Part shown: piece after piece, positions 1-8,309 of the stretch | Layout: every line of letters begins with the position of its first letter | Numbering within the stretch: the stretch's first letter is position 1 | Origin: an uncultured Cohaesibacter sp. | GTDB taxonomy: Bacteria; Pseudomonadota; Alphaproteobacteria; Rhizobiales; Cohaesibacteraceae | DNA length: 64,000 nt | Direction of reading: 5' to 3' | Assembly (NCBI RefSeq): GCF_963682185.1 | Contig: NZ_OY821667.1 | Location: 3,175,501 to 3,239,500, forward strand | Made by a program: the position numbers and the translations under genes | The notes under the pieces: generated by a model | Told to the model about the DNA's origin: nothing | The model's input: only the letters and a program-made list of their open reading frames with translations | Databases searched by the model: none

Positions 1-65
1 GTTATTCGAATGTAGCTTCGACACCGCGAGGGTGTCTGGTCTGTAAGGCGAACCGCCTTCATAAC
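1..65. other. Possible three-way-junction RNA or structured repeat at the window edge
   Basis: Three nested complementary pairs are visible. GTTAT (1-5) can pair with ATAAC (61-65) and close the element. Inside it are GACACC (20-25) with GGTGTC (31-36) over a 5-base loop, and AAGGCG (45-50) with CGCCTT (54-59) over a 3-base loop. Together they would fold as a small three-way junction. No known RNA family was recognised, and the element may extend left of the window. It could also be coincidental hairpins in an intergenic region. Confidence 0.22.
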
Positions 66-789
66 AACAAAAGCCGGATCAACCTGATTTGCTTCTGGAT
101 CTCGCGATCCGTGTTTCATTTCATAATGAAGCGAGGCCTCACCTCGTTCCCTACATGCTCCTCCTTGATGGGATCTGTTGATCCTGAGCACGCCAGTCCC
201 CTGCTGCGATTGTGGAGTTCCGCCCAATGAGCTTGCGTGCTGCTTGTACGAACATCAGCAAGCCCCGTGCCAAATAGTAGCCGAAGACGCACAAAAACGG
301 TGTGTCGGAAGGCGCAAGCGGAGCTTCCAGCCTGATCGCTCAATCATTAACCATTTGTGACATAAGAGCTTTCTTTCCCGTGAGTAGGAGAAGGCGTCTC
401 ATGGTGATTCTGGCTAATTTTTTCAAGAAGGGCGCAAAGAAAAAGCAAAGAGCGCAGGAGGCTTGATCCTTCGTCTAAAGAAAATGCTTGGATTTGTGCG
501 GATTTCCAGACACGCTCAGGAGCGAGTGTCACGATATCCGCACAGATTTGGGTGGAGTGCGGGGACAAGATGCTTCATGGACATGTGAAAACCGGCAAAT
601 AGTCAGTTTTGGCCCCTTCCTTCTATCGAGCGCCTCGACGCTTGCTCCATTATGTGTATAAAGTTGAAGGGTTGGAGAAGGGCATGAGGAGCGGTTCGCG
701 GGGGGGCATGGTTCGAAAAAGGAACAGCCTGATGAACTGCCCGCCGTGGTGAGGACCTTGCGGTTTGCCCTGTCAGAGAGGACCAAGGC
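66..789. other. Intergenic stretch without a convincing gene
   Basis: About 720 bases hold only short open frames (60-75 codons) with low-complexity or unfamiliar translations and no good ribosome binding site. Small hairpins are present, such as GGATC/GATCC at 97-110 and CGAGG/CCTCG at 132-146. The right end must carry the promoter of the following response regulator gene, whose purine-rich AGAGAGGA ribosome binding site lies at 775-782. Nothing else can be assigned. Confidence 0.4.
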
Positions 790-2139
790 GTGGATCAGAT
801 CGATATTTCGATACTTTACATCGAAGACGATAAAAGCGTGCAATTTGCGTATCAGCAATCCATGGAAATGGCTGGCTTTACCGTTCTTACAGCAGACAAT
901 GCGGAAGACGGGTTGACGCTGGTGCGGAAGCATCCGGCCTCGGTCGTTCTGACCGACATCCGCCTGCCGGGCATGTCTGGCGTCAAGTTGATGGAAAAGG
1001 TACTCGCCATTGATCCGGCCATCCCTGTGGTTCTGATCACTGGCCATGGCGATGTGGAAATGGCGGTCAATGCCATGAAGCAGGGCGCCCATGACTTTAT
1101 CGAAAAACCATGCAGCAACAAGCGCCTGACGGAAATCCTGCAACGAGCGGTCGACAAGCGTCGGCTGGAACTGGAGAATGTCCAGTCACGCTTGCAGCAA
1201 AAGGCGGCCAATGGCCCCGTAATGATCGGCTCGAGCAAGGCGATGAACCGTATTCGGGAGATGATCCTGAATATCTCGGATACAGATGCTGATGTGCTGG
1301 TGCAGGGCGAAACGGGCACAGGCAAGGAAGTGGTGGCCAATGCCATCCATATGTGGAGCGATCGGCGCAATGCCAATTTCGTGCCGCTGAACTGCGCTGC
1401 TTTCCCCGATAGCCTGTTTGAAAGCGAAATGTTCGGTCATGAGGCAGGCACCTTCACCGGCGCTACCAAAAAGCGGATCGGCAAGGTGGAATATGCGCAT
1501 AAGGGCACGCTGTTTCTCGATGAGATTGAAAGCATGCCGCTGGATATTCAGGCCAAGTTTCTGCGCGTGCTGCAAGAGCGCACCGTCGAGCGGCTGGGCA
1601 ACAATATACTCGTGCCGGTCGATTGCCGCGTGGTGGCAGCCACGAAGGAAGATCTCCAGAAACTGAGCGAAAAGAAAGCCTTTCGCTCCGACCTCTATTA
1701 TCGGCTGAATGTCGTTACCATTCACCTGCCGCCCCTGCGCGAGCGGCGTGAAGACATTCCCGAACTATTTTATCATTTTGCCTTTCAGGCTGCCCAGCAA
1801 TATCGGCGCCCGATGCCGGACATTAAACCCGAGCTTGTTATCTGGCTGCAAACCCAGAAATGGCCGGGCAATGTGCGCGAGCTGAAGCACTTCGCCGACC
1901 GCTATATTCTCGGTTTTGTGCCCCCTGAGACTGACGGCTTCTCCATTTCGGATGAAAATCGCATGAGCCTCACGGAATGTCTGGATTCCTTTGAAAAGCA
2001 ATTGATCGAGGATGCCCTGCGTCAGACCGGTGGTCATGTCGGCTCGGCTGCCAAGCAGTTGTTGCTGCCGCGCAAGACCCTGTATGACAAGCTCAATCGC
2101 CACGACATCAAGCCAGATGCCTTTCGCTCGGGTAATTAG
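790..2139 (+). CDS. dctD: Sigma-54-dependent response regulator, DctD-like
   Basis: A 449-residue NtrC-family activator. The receiver domain (about 1-120) has the acidic pair D13/D14, phospho-acceptor D56, T84 and K106. The AAA+ domain (about 145-380) has Walker A GETGTGKE at 173-180 and Walker B LFLDE near 241-245. A Fis-type helix-turn-helix closes the protein (about 415-445). The sigma-54 contact loop reads GTFTGA at 220-225 instead of the usual GAFTGA. The start is GTG, chosen for the AGAGAGGA site 8 bases upstream and because the receiver fold begins at once. The family activates C4-dicarboxylate or related transporter genes with RpoN. The sensor-kinase gene lies head-on downstream, supporting a DctBD-type pair. 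The target is unknown; no sigma-54 promoter was identified in the window. Confidence 0.88.
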   Translation: MDQIDISILYIEDDKSVQFAYQQSMEMAGFTVLTADNAEDGLTLVRKHPASVVLTDIRLPGMSGVKLMEKVLAIDPAIPVVLITGHGDVEMAVNAMKQGAHDFIEKPCSNKRLTEILQRAVDKRRLELENVQSRLQQKAANGPVMIGSSKAMNRIREMILNISDTDADVLVQGETGTGKEVVANAIHMWSDRRNANFVPLNCAAFPDSLFESEMFGHEAGTFTGATKKRIGKVEYAHKGTLFLDEIESMPLDIQAKFLRVLQERTVERLGNNILVPVDCRVVAATKEDLQKLSEKKAFRSDLYYRLNVVTIHLPPLRERREDIPELFYHFAFQAAQQYRRPMPDIKPELVIWLQTQKWPGNVRELKHFADRYILGFVPPETDGFSISDENRMSLTECLDSFEKQLIEDALRQTGGHVGSAAKQLLLPRKTLYDKLNRHDIKPDAFRSGN

Positions 2140-2177
2140 ATTGATTGGATCTGCAGGCCTTTAGAAAGCCTTGACGC

Positions 2178-3869
2178 CTAGAGCGTGCCGTCAGATGAAA
2201 CTTGCGCCGCATCGACCCATTCGCGCCATTTGATGATGAACTCGGCTCCCCCTGCTGCGTGATTCTGCGCCTTGATGGAGCCGCCGGAATTCTCGACAAT
2301 CCCTTTGACAATTGCCAACCCCAAACCGGTGCCTCGTTGCTTGGTTGAGAAATAGGAGTCAAAAATGCGGGTCGGTTCGGAGATGCCGCTGCCATTGTCG
2401 CGCACGCGCACCTGTACCTTGCCATCTGCCTTGTCGATCAGGATGAGCAGTCGCTTTTTCTCCTGATTGTTCATGGCGTCCAGCGCATTGGTGATCAGGT
2501 TGCTGAATATTTGCTCCAGACCGATATCATTGCAGGGCACCTGAATGACATTATGGCTGGCTAGGAATTCGAGCTGTACATTGCTTTTCTTCAGCGTGGC
2601 CTGAAACAGCTTGATGGAAGAATTGGCCACCAACACGATGTTGGCATTGCCGCTGGAGATACGATGCCGGCTGGCAAAGGACTTGAGTTCCGATATCTGT
2701 TGCGTCATGCGCTCGATATGAGAGGCCACCAGCGCCAGATTTTCGTCCACCTGCGGATAGAGTTTGCGCTCGAGCAACAGCCGGGAGGTATCAAGCAACA
2801 TATAGATGGCCGAAAGCGGCTGGTTGAATTCATGCGCTAGTTCTGTCGCCATCTGGCCAATCGAGGCCAGCTTGCTGTTTTCAACCAGCTGGTTTTGCAG
2901 TTTCTGGATGCTGCGCTTGTATTTGTTGCGGAAGTTCCGATAGGCAAACAGGATGATGCCATAGATCAGCAAAGCCAGAAGAACAGCAAGCACGGCGAGC
3001 GCATAATAATAGTGTGTGCTTTGCAGCGACAGAATAGTCCAGCCATAGTCGAGAATGTCCTCTTCGATGGAGAAGATGCCCGGAAGCGCGCAGCCGAACT
3101 TGGAATTGCTGTAGAAGGTCATATCGCCCACGCTGTAGCAGCGCGACAGGGCAATAGGGCTCAGCAGATGCCGGACAAACTGCTTCTCCGAATCCACCTT
3201 GTCTATGGCCCGCGCACTGATATCGCCAAGGGTCTTGTTCTTCCAGGCCTTGTTGGAGCTCAGGAAGATGATGTTATGGACGTCCGAGACGATGATTTCA
3301 TCGGGGCCGGACGCCCAGACATCCTCCAGATCGGAGAGATTGATCTCGATAGTAATGGTGCCGATGATGTCTCCACCCGACTTCAACCCGTAGGAAATGA
3401 AGTAGCCCGGAGTGAGAGACGTGATGCCAACCCCGTAAAACTGGCCAAGTCTTCCGGCCATTGCGGCCTTGAAATAGGGCCTGAAACCGTAATTCTTGCC
3501 GATATAGCTATCGGGCTTGTCCCAGTTGCTTGAGGCGATGGCCTTGCCTGATTTGTCCTGCACAAAGACGGTGGCCACGTTGGTGGCATATTTGATGCGC
3601 TGCAGGAAATAGCCACTTTCAACCGAATCCAGATCGCCTGTGGCGATGTCGACAATCTTCTGGTTTTGCGAGAGGATGAAAGGAAGAAATTTATATTGGT
3701 AAATCGAGGATTCAAGGCTCGATTTATACATGTTGATGATCAGCTTGCTGGCATTGATCCGGTTTTTCATCTCCTCATAGAAGGGAAAGGAAATGATCAA
3801 TATAAGTAGAGTGATGATGAGCAGATGAAAGGACTTGATCCTTATAAAGGGTATCAGCTTTTCAACCAT
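2178..3869 (-). CDS. dctB: Sensor histidine kinase, DctB-like
   Basis: A 563-residue membrane kinase. One transmembrane helix lies near the N-terminus (about 14-32), followed by a large periplasmic double-Cache-like sensor region and a second helix at about 288-310. The dimerisation/phospho-acceptor region contains AHEFNQPL with His346. The ATPase domain has the N-box NLITNALDAM (about 456-465), DNGSG (about 491) and GTGLGLA (about 513). This matches DctB-type kinases that sense C4-dicarboxylates or similar acids and phosphorylate a DctD partner. The gene is convergent with the regulator gene, with only 38 bases between the stops, rather than in the usual dctB-dctD operon. The ligand cannot be read from the sequence. 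The start is ATG, with a GAGCAGAG purine stretch upstream. Confidence 0.87.
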   Translation of the reverse strand: MVEKLIPFIRIKSFHLLIITLLILIISFPFYEEMKNRINASKLIINMYKSSLESSIYQYKFLPFILSQNQKIVDIATGDLDSVESGYFLQRIKYATNVATVFVQDKSGKAIASSNWDKPDSYIGKNYGFRPYFKAAMAGRLGQFYGVGITSLTPGYFISYGLKSGGDIIGTITIEINLSDLEDVWASGPDEIIVSDVHNIIFLSSNKAWKNKTLGDISARAIDKVDSEKQFVRHLLSPIALSRCYSVGDMTFYSNSKFGCALPGIFSIEEDILDYGWTILSLQSTHYYYALAVLAVLLALLIYGIILFAYRNFRNKYKRSIQKLQNQLVENSKLASIGQMATELAHEFNQPLSAIYMLLDTSRLLLERKLYPQVDENLALVASHIERMTQQISELKSFASRHRISSGNANIVLVANSSIKLFQATLKKSNVQLEFLASHNVIQVPCNDIGLEQIFSNLITNALDAMNNQEKKRLLILIDKADGKVQVRVRDNGSGISEPTRIFDSYFSTKQRGTGLGLAIVKGIVENSGGSIKAQNHAAGGAEFIIKWREWVDAAQVSSDGTL

Positions 3870-4071
3870 TTGCTCTGCTCGTCAGGAAGGACTGAAAGAA
3901 GCCGCAAAGCGCATATGCGCTCAAGGCCGTTGCAACAAGCCATTATAGGCGTGTTTGTGCCCATCTTGCCAGCCCGCTTGCGCCCGACCAAAGAAGAGCA
4001 TCAAACATAATGGTGAAAAGGTCTGGATTCCATTGGGAGAACGGGAAGGTCACGCGGATTGCTGACATGCG

Positions 4072-4094
4072 AAAGGCCGCGAAACGCGGCCTTT
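4072..4094. terminator. Perfect GC-rich hairpin, possible terminator
   Basis: AAAGGCCGCG (4072-4081) and CGCGGCCTTT (4085-4094) form a perfect 10-bp stem with an AAA loop. No long T-run follows on either strand, so it is a weak or bidirectional terminator candidate. It lies in the gap upstream of dctB, beyond the stop of the micro-ORF at 4200-4274. Confidence 0.4.
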
Positions 4095-4199
4095 GAAATA
4101 GAGGTTCCTGTATGAGCGAATGTGGGCTCATTATGCTCATTTGACAGCAGGGCCTTTACAAAGCAATGCCTGCTTTTGGTTCTGATCGAGAACCCAAGG

Positions 4200-4274
4200 C
4201 TAAAAAAGCAATGCTCCAGTAACGAGGCCGAATGTGAAGCATACAGAGAGTATGCTCAAACCGACATAAAACAT
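4200..4274 (-). CDS. Putative 24-residue single-helix membrane peptide
   Basis: A very short frame reads ATG, then 23 mostly hydrophobic codons, then TAG. The peptide begins MFYVGLSIL and ends TGALLF, so nearly all of it could be one transmembrane helix. What makes it credible is an excellent Shine-Dalgarno, AAGGAGG, 6 bases before the ATG. Its initial Met-aromatic-aromatic pattern recalls small subunits such as CydX, but there is no real match, and the cytochrome bd operon with its own cydX is 55 kb away. No partner gene is adjacent; the next gene on this strand is dctB, 330 bases downstream. Function is unknown, and whether it is translated cannot be told from sequence alone. Confidence 0.45.
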   Translation of the reverse strand: MFYVGLSILSVCFTFGLVTGALLF

Positions 4275-4465
4275 CTCTTTCCTCCTTAGACTTGCGGATC
4301 ATCCCGTCAAGTCACGCTTTTATTAGACCGCAACAGGATGAAAAAGTCTCTCAACACTTACAATTATAATGTAATGTCGTTAACAAATAATACAACATTC
4401 AGAGATGCTTAAAGTTCTATAAAGCCTTTTCGGCTTGCCGCGGGTTGTGGCAGTCGAATAGACAC

Positions 4466-4491
4466 GAAAAAGGGGCCCATGAGCCCCTTTT
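4466..4491 (-). terminator. Rho-independent terminator of the oxidoreductase gene
   Basis: Read on the minus strand, AAAAGGGGC and GCCCCTTTTT form a stem with a short loop, followed by a run of five T. It lies about 60 bases beyond the stop of the Gfo/Idh/MocA gene, the position expected for its terminator. Confidence 0.75.
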
Positions 4492-4548
4492 CCTGTCGTT
4501 GTTTTAGCAATGGCTGAAGGCTTCTCCATAGGGGAAGCCAGATGCCCT

Positions 4549-5535
4549 TTAGACATCAACCCAGCCGTCGCTGAGGTCTGCTGCATATAGCGCATCAATG
4601 GCGGCCTGATTGGCCCGTGAGCTTTCCAACGTGAAGATCGTGGCCTCCTCTCCGGCGATCTTGTCGCCGAAAGCTTCGACCTGAAGCTGGTACTGATAGG
4701 CACCCTGGAAGGACCATTTCTTCATTTCGCTGCGGTTGTTGTTGTAAAGGCAGACATTGACAGCATCGTAATTCAATGCGTTGAACGGAGCACTCAATTC
4801 AATCAGCCCCTTTTCGCCGTGGAATGACATGCATTGACGCAAGGCAAGCTGGGTGGAGCAGTAGAAGGTCATGTCAAAGCTGCCAAAATCATATTGGCAG
4901 TTGGCATAGATATCCGTCCCGAAATCGGGGTCGCGCTCGACAGACGCTCTGGCACGGATTGGTTCCCTGCCAGTTGCAAAGCGGGCAGTCACCGTTGGAT
5001 AGACGCCGATGTCAGGCAGTCCACCTCCGCCCAGCTCAACCTTGTTGCGCATGTTGTTAGGGTCAACATTGTAATAGCTGAAAGCACCCTGAATATGCCG
5101 CAGGGTGCCAATTTCACCGTTGGCGATCAAATCGCGCACCAACTGCCATTGCGGGTGATAGGTCACCATGAAGGCTTCACTGGCGACAAGGCCGCTTTTG
5201 TCTCGTGCTTCAATCAGGGCATCGATTTCTTTGGCATGCAGGGAAATCGGCTTTTCGCAGAGAACATGTTTACCGGCTTCCAGACAGCGTTTCGTCCATT
5301 CAATATGCTGCGATGTTGGCAGCGGAATATAAATGGCGTCTACTTCCTTGCTTTTAAGTAATTCCTCGTAACTGCCATAGGCCAAAGGCATGCCAAACCT
5401 TTCGGCAAATGTGTCAGCGCTCGCCTGACTGCGGCTGGCGACAGCCTGCAGGGTTCCGTTTCGAGACGCTTGAATGGCTGGCACCAATTCTTCTCTGGCA
5501 ATTTTGGCGGTTCCTAGAATGCCCCAGCGGATCAT
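4549..5535 (-). CDS. Gfo/Idh/MocA family NAD(P)-dependent oxidoreductase
   Basis: A 328-residue sugar or polyol dehydrogenase. The N-terminal Rossmann fold starts with WGILGTAKIA (residues 3-12). The family motif EKPIS lies near residue 94, and the C-terminal alpha/beta domain has the GGGGLPDIGVYP segment that contributes to substrate binding. Length is typical. The closest functional relatives by eye are D-xylose 1-dehydrogenase (NADP+) and dihydrodiol dehydrogenase-like proteins, but substrate cannot be fixed in this family. A GGGAGAG ribosome binding site precedes the ATG. The gene stands alone with its own terminator, between the micro-ORF and a divergent YCII-like gene. Confidence 0.85.
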   Translation of the reverse strand: MIRWGILGTAKIAREELVPAIQASRNGTLQAVASRSQASADTFAERFGMPLAYGSYEELLKSKEVDAIYIPLPTSQHIEWTKRCLEAGKHVLCEKPISLHAKEIDALIEARDKSGLVASEAFMVTYHPQWQLVRDLIANGEIGTLRHIQGAFSYYNVDPNNMRNKVELGGGGLPDIGVYPTVTARFATGREPIRARASVERDPDFGTDIYANCQYDFGSFDMTFYCSTQLALRQCMSFHGEKGLIELSAPFNALNYDAVNVCLYNNNRSEMKKWSFQGAYQYQLQVEAFGDKIAGEEATIFTLESSRANQAAIDALYAADLSDGWVDV

Positions 5536-5656
5536 TTTTCTCTCCCGTGTTTCTTATGTAATTCTAACAGTTGATATGTACTACTAACAAAGGTCAAGGC
5601 CACAATTTTGCTCGGATTTTGACACATTTACCTTTAAATCAGACACTCCGATATAT

Positions 5657-5998
5657 ATGACATGGAGTGTGGTGGTGCCCAAATACAATTTATTTTTTCA
5701 CTCAAAACAATTGCCTGAGACGTTCGAAGAAGGTGAGAGGGATTTTGCTGCGCTGAAAGCTTGGAGCAAGTCATTCGACAAGTTCGTCGTTAATCCTGGC
5801 AGTGTTTTGAAACAGTCCCTGATTGTTACGTCTGAAAATGTTGAAATCGTGACACCGGGAGAAACCTTGTCCGCCTATGCCGAGATTGAAGCGAAGAACA
5901 AGGATGAAGCTGTTGCGATCGCGAAAAGCTGGCCTATTCTCGATAACGGTTTCATTGTGATCTCTGAAGTTGTTGATCTGGACGTCCATGGCGACTAG
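5657..5998 (+). CDS. YCII/DGPF-like small protein
   Basis: A 113-residue soluble protein. The second half (GETLSAYAEIEA, then DEAVAIAKSWPIL) matches the pattern of YCII-related proteins, in which a ferredoxin-like alpha/beta fold ends with a domain rich in AxxxA(K/R)xxP. The DGPF signature itself is absent. Family members are often fused to or located near ECF sigma factors, but none is present here. The start is uncertain because no clear Shine-Dalgarno precedes the ATG at 5657; a leaderless or downstream start is possible. Function is unknown. Confidence 0.55.
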   Translation: MTWSVVVPKYNLFFHSKQLPETFEEGERDFAALKAWSKSFDKFVVNPGSVLKQSLIVTSENVEIVTPGETLSAYAEIEAKNKDEAVAIAKSWPILDNGFIVISEVVDLDVHGD

Positions 5999-6090
5999 AG
6001 GCATTCCGGCTTTTGTGAGTGTTCAATGCTTCAAGTCTGGGTGAAAAGCTTTGTCTGTAGTCTACTTGGTGTGTTGATAAGCATGCTATG

Positions 6091-6140
6091 TTTTGCATTT
6101 TTCTGCAAAAAGTTGCATAACTATGCAAAATAGATGCAAA
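6091..6140. promoter_or_regulatory. Cluster of TTGCAT/ATGCAA inverted repeats before deoR
   Basis: TTTTGCA (6091-6097) faces TGCAAAA (6104-6110). TTGCATA (6113-6119) faces TATGCAA (6122-6128) across 2 bases. A further ATGCAAA half-site lies at 6134-6140. The cluster ends 25 bases before the chosen start of the DeoR-family gene. DeoR proteins are commonly autoregulatory and bind tandem repeats, so this is the likely operator array; that assignment is inferred. Confidence 0.5.
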
Positions 6141-6164
6141 TCTGCGTGCCACACAGAGCAGAAG

Positions 6165-6929
6165 ATGACAGACCTCACACTCAACAACCCTTCCGTCAGA
6201 CAAACCTTGTTGCGATCCAGACTGGAAAGCGGAGAGCAGCTCGTTGCTGGTGATTTAGCCAATGAATTTGGTATTTCTCTTGATACTATCCGTCGCGATC
6301 TGCTCGCGCTGGAAAATGGAGGACTGGCACAACGGGTAAGAGGCGGAGCCATTCCCGTTCGCGCCGCGGCCAAACCTTATGCTGAGCGGCGCAGTAAGGC
6401 GAAAGCCAACCATGATGTACTCGCCAAGGCCACCTTGCCCCTGATCAAAAAGGACATGACGATAATTCTGGGAGGCGGTACGACGCTTGTCCGGTTGGCG
6501 GCCCATCTTGAGCCGCTTGACAATCTGTTTGTTATCACTCCTGCCCCCGCCATAGCCTCAATTACACTTGATAAATCGATCCAGACCTATCTCATTGGCG
6601 GGCAACTCAGTCCATGGGGCGCCTGTGCTGTTGGATGCGAAGCGGAAGCCGCACTGGGCAATCTTGCCGCCGATCTGGCCTTTCCCGGTATCTGCGGTCT
6701 GGATCAGGATTTTGGCCTCAGCATGGATTATACCGAAGAGGCCGGTATGACCCGCGCGATGATCAAGTCGGCCAATGAAACCATCCTCGTCTGCGCAAGG
6801 CAAAAGGTGGGCCAGCGCGCGCGTCATCGCATTTTGCCGGTCGAAGACATCACCACTATTGTTACAGACGCCGACGTGCCAACGATGCAGCCATTCAGAG
6901 ATGCCGGTGCGGAGATCATTCATGCATAA
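6165..6929 (+). CDS. DeoR-family transcriptional regulator
   Basis: A 254-residue repressor. The N-terminal winged helix-turn-helix (about 8-60) contains LANEFGISLDTIRRDLLALE and the following RVRGGA wing. The C-terminal DeoRC sensor fold resembles sugar-phosphate isomerases and shows ILGGGTTLVRLAAHL and the IGGQLS strand. Effectors are usually phosphorylated sugars. A start 72 bases upstream is open, but it would place the repeats within the coding region and add a non-conserved leader. The ATG at 6165 gives the normal family length. The gene overlaps the following MFS gene by 8 bases, so the two are co-transcribed and probably functionally linked. Confidence 0.86.
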   Translation: MTDLTLNNPSVRQTLLRSRLESGEQLVAGDLANEFGISLDTIRRDLLALENGGLAQRVRGGAIPVRAAAKPYAERRSKAKANHDVLAKATLPLIKKDMTIILGGGTTLVRLAAHLEPLDNLFVITPAPAIASITLDKSIQTYLIGGQLSPWGACAVGCEAEAALGNLAADLAFPGICGLDQDFGLSMDYTEEAGMTRAMIKSANETILVCARQKVGQRARHRILPVEDITTIVTDADVPTMQPFRDAGAEIIHA

Positions 6930-8121
6930 CCCCTCAACCTGCGCCAATGCGCCCTTGCCATGGAATGGATTCCGCACGCCGAGGAAAGCTGTTTCGGCCA
7001 TGTTCATGCTCAATGGAGCTTTCTTTGGCATGTGGGCCTCGCGTGTGCCCGCCATTGCGCAAATGCATCAGCTCAGCGAATCCATGCTCGGCATTCTCTT
7101 GTTGAGCATGTGTGCGGGGGCCATTGTCTCCTTCCCAACGACCGGTAGTCTGGTAGAGCGTTATGGCAGCTCTTCGGTCACGAAAGTCGTGGCCCTTGTC
7201 TATAGTGCCGCGCTTGCCGGGCTGGCCTTCGCTCCCAGCGCTCTGCTGCTTGGGGCTGCCTTGTTTGCCTTTGGGGTGGCGCATGGTGCCATGGATGTAT
7301 CCATGAATGCATGGGCCGGAGAAGTGGAGAAAGCGCGCGGCAAGCCCATCATGTCTTCCTTTCATGCCATGTGGAGCCTTGGGTCAGGGCTTGGGGCCGC
7401 AACTGGATTTCTGGCGGTGCATCTGGCGCTCAGCCCGATGCTGCATTTTCTGATCGGTGGCGTCTTCTGCCTGCTTCTCGCACTTCCATTCGGTTATGTA
7501 GCCTGGTCGTCTCCGCGCATCGAGCGCAAACCGGGTGCCAAACGGACCTTGTTCGTCCTGCCGAAAGGGGCATTGGCTCTCGTCGGGCTTATGGGGCTTT
7601 GTGCAGGGCTGGGTGAAGGAGCCATGGGCGATTGGGGCGCCATCTATCTTGTGCAGGTCGCTCAGACCAACGAAGGCACGGCCGCTCTTGGTTTCACCTG
7701 CTTTTCTGTGGCGATGGTGGTCATGCGTCTGGCAGGAGACTTCGTTATCGGTCGATTGGGGGCGGTAAGCGCGGCCCGCTTGAGTGGCATACTTGCCGCC
7801 AGTGGATCTCTGCTGGCCATTTCTGTTGCCAGCCTGCCGGCAATTCTTGTCGGTTTCGCCATGATGGGGCTGGGCTATGCCGTTATTGTACCCCTTGCTT
7901 TCTCGCGTGCTGGCAATGATGACACCATGTCACCCGGCCCGGCCATTGCTGCCGTGGCAACCTTTGGTTATGGCGGCGGGTTGTTCGGGCCTGTGACCAT
8001 CGGTTTGCTGGCAGACCTGTTTTCCATTCGCTGGGCCTTTCTGCTGCTTTCTGCTCTTGCCCTGCTCATCATTGTGCTGGCTCCCAATCTTGCCCCGCCT
8101 CAGAAGGGGGCAGGGCAATAA
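6922..8121 (+). CDS. MFS transporter, YbjJ-like
   Basis: A 399-residue integral membrane protein with about 12 predicted helices. The central segment, VEKARGKPIMSSFHAMWSLG, resembles the YbjJ-type branch of the major facilitator superfamily; substrates there are poorly known and may be sugars or their derivatives. The open frame extends 49 codons upstream inside deoR. The ATG at 6922 is preferred because it gives the ATGCATAA overlap with the deoR stop and a normal N-terminus before the first helix. Translational coupling to the regulator suggests the MFS protein moves the effector or a product of its pathway. Confidence 0.82.
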   Translation: MHNPSTCANAPLPWNGFRTPRKAVSAMFMLNGAFFGMWASRVPAIAQMHQLSESMLGILLLSMCAGAIVSFPTTGSLVERYGSSSVTKVVALVYSAALAGLAFAPSALLLGAALFAFGVAHGAMDVSMNAWAGEVEKARGKPIMSSFHAMWSLGSGLGAATGFLAVHLALSPMLHFLIGGVFCLLLALPFGYVAWSSPRIERKPGAKRTLFVLPKGALALVGLMGLCAGLGEGAMGDWGAIYLVQVAQTNEGTAALGFTCFSVAMVVMRLAGDFVIGRLGAVSAARLSGILAASGSLLAISVASLPAILVGFAMMGLGYAVIVPLAFSRAGNDDTMSPGPAIAAVATFGYGGGLFGPVTIGLLADLFSIRWAFLLLSALALLIIVLAPNLAPPQKGAGQ

Positions 8122-8309
8122 ACGCTCAGATTGCAACTTCTATCTGCTTTCTTGCGTATAACCCCGCAGCCAGTCTCGATAATATGCCTTTTGGGTATGA
8201 AAATTTGTCAAAAATTGCGTTTGTTTTCCGCCTTTTCCTTGCAGCCATCGGAAATTTGGCTAGTGTGGGGCCAACAAAACCAAAACTTTCCAAAATGGGA
8301 GGAAATACA

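Noticed and set aside
1-160. tRNA or tmRNA fragment at the left edge
   Set aside because: No T-arm/anticodon arrangement or CCA end; the three-way pairing does not match a cloverleaf.
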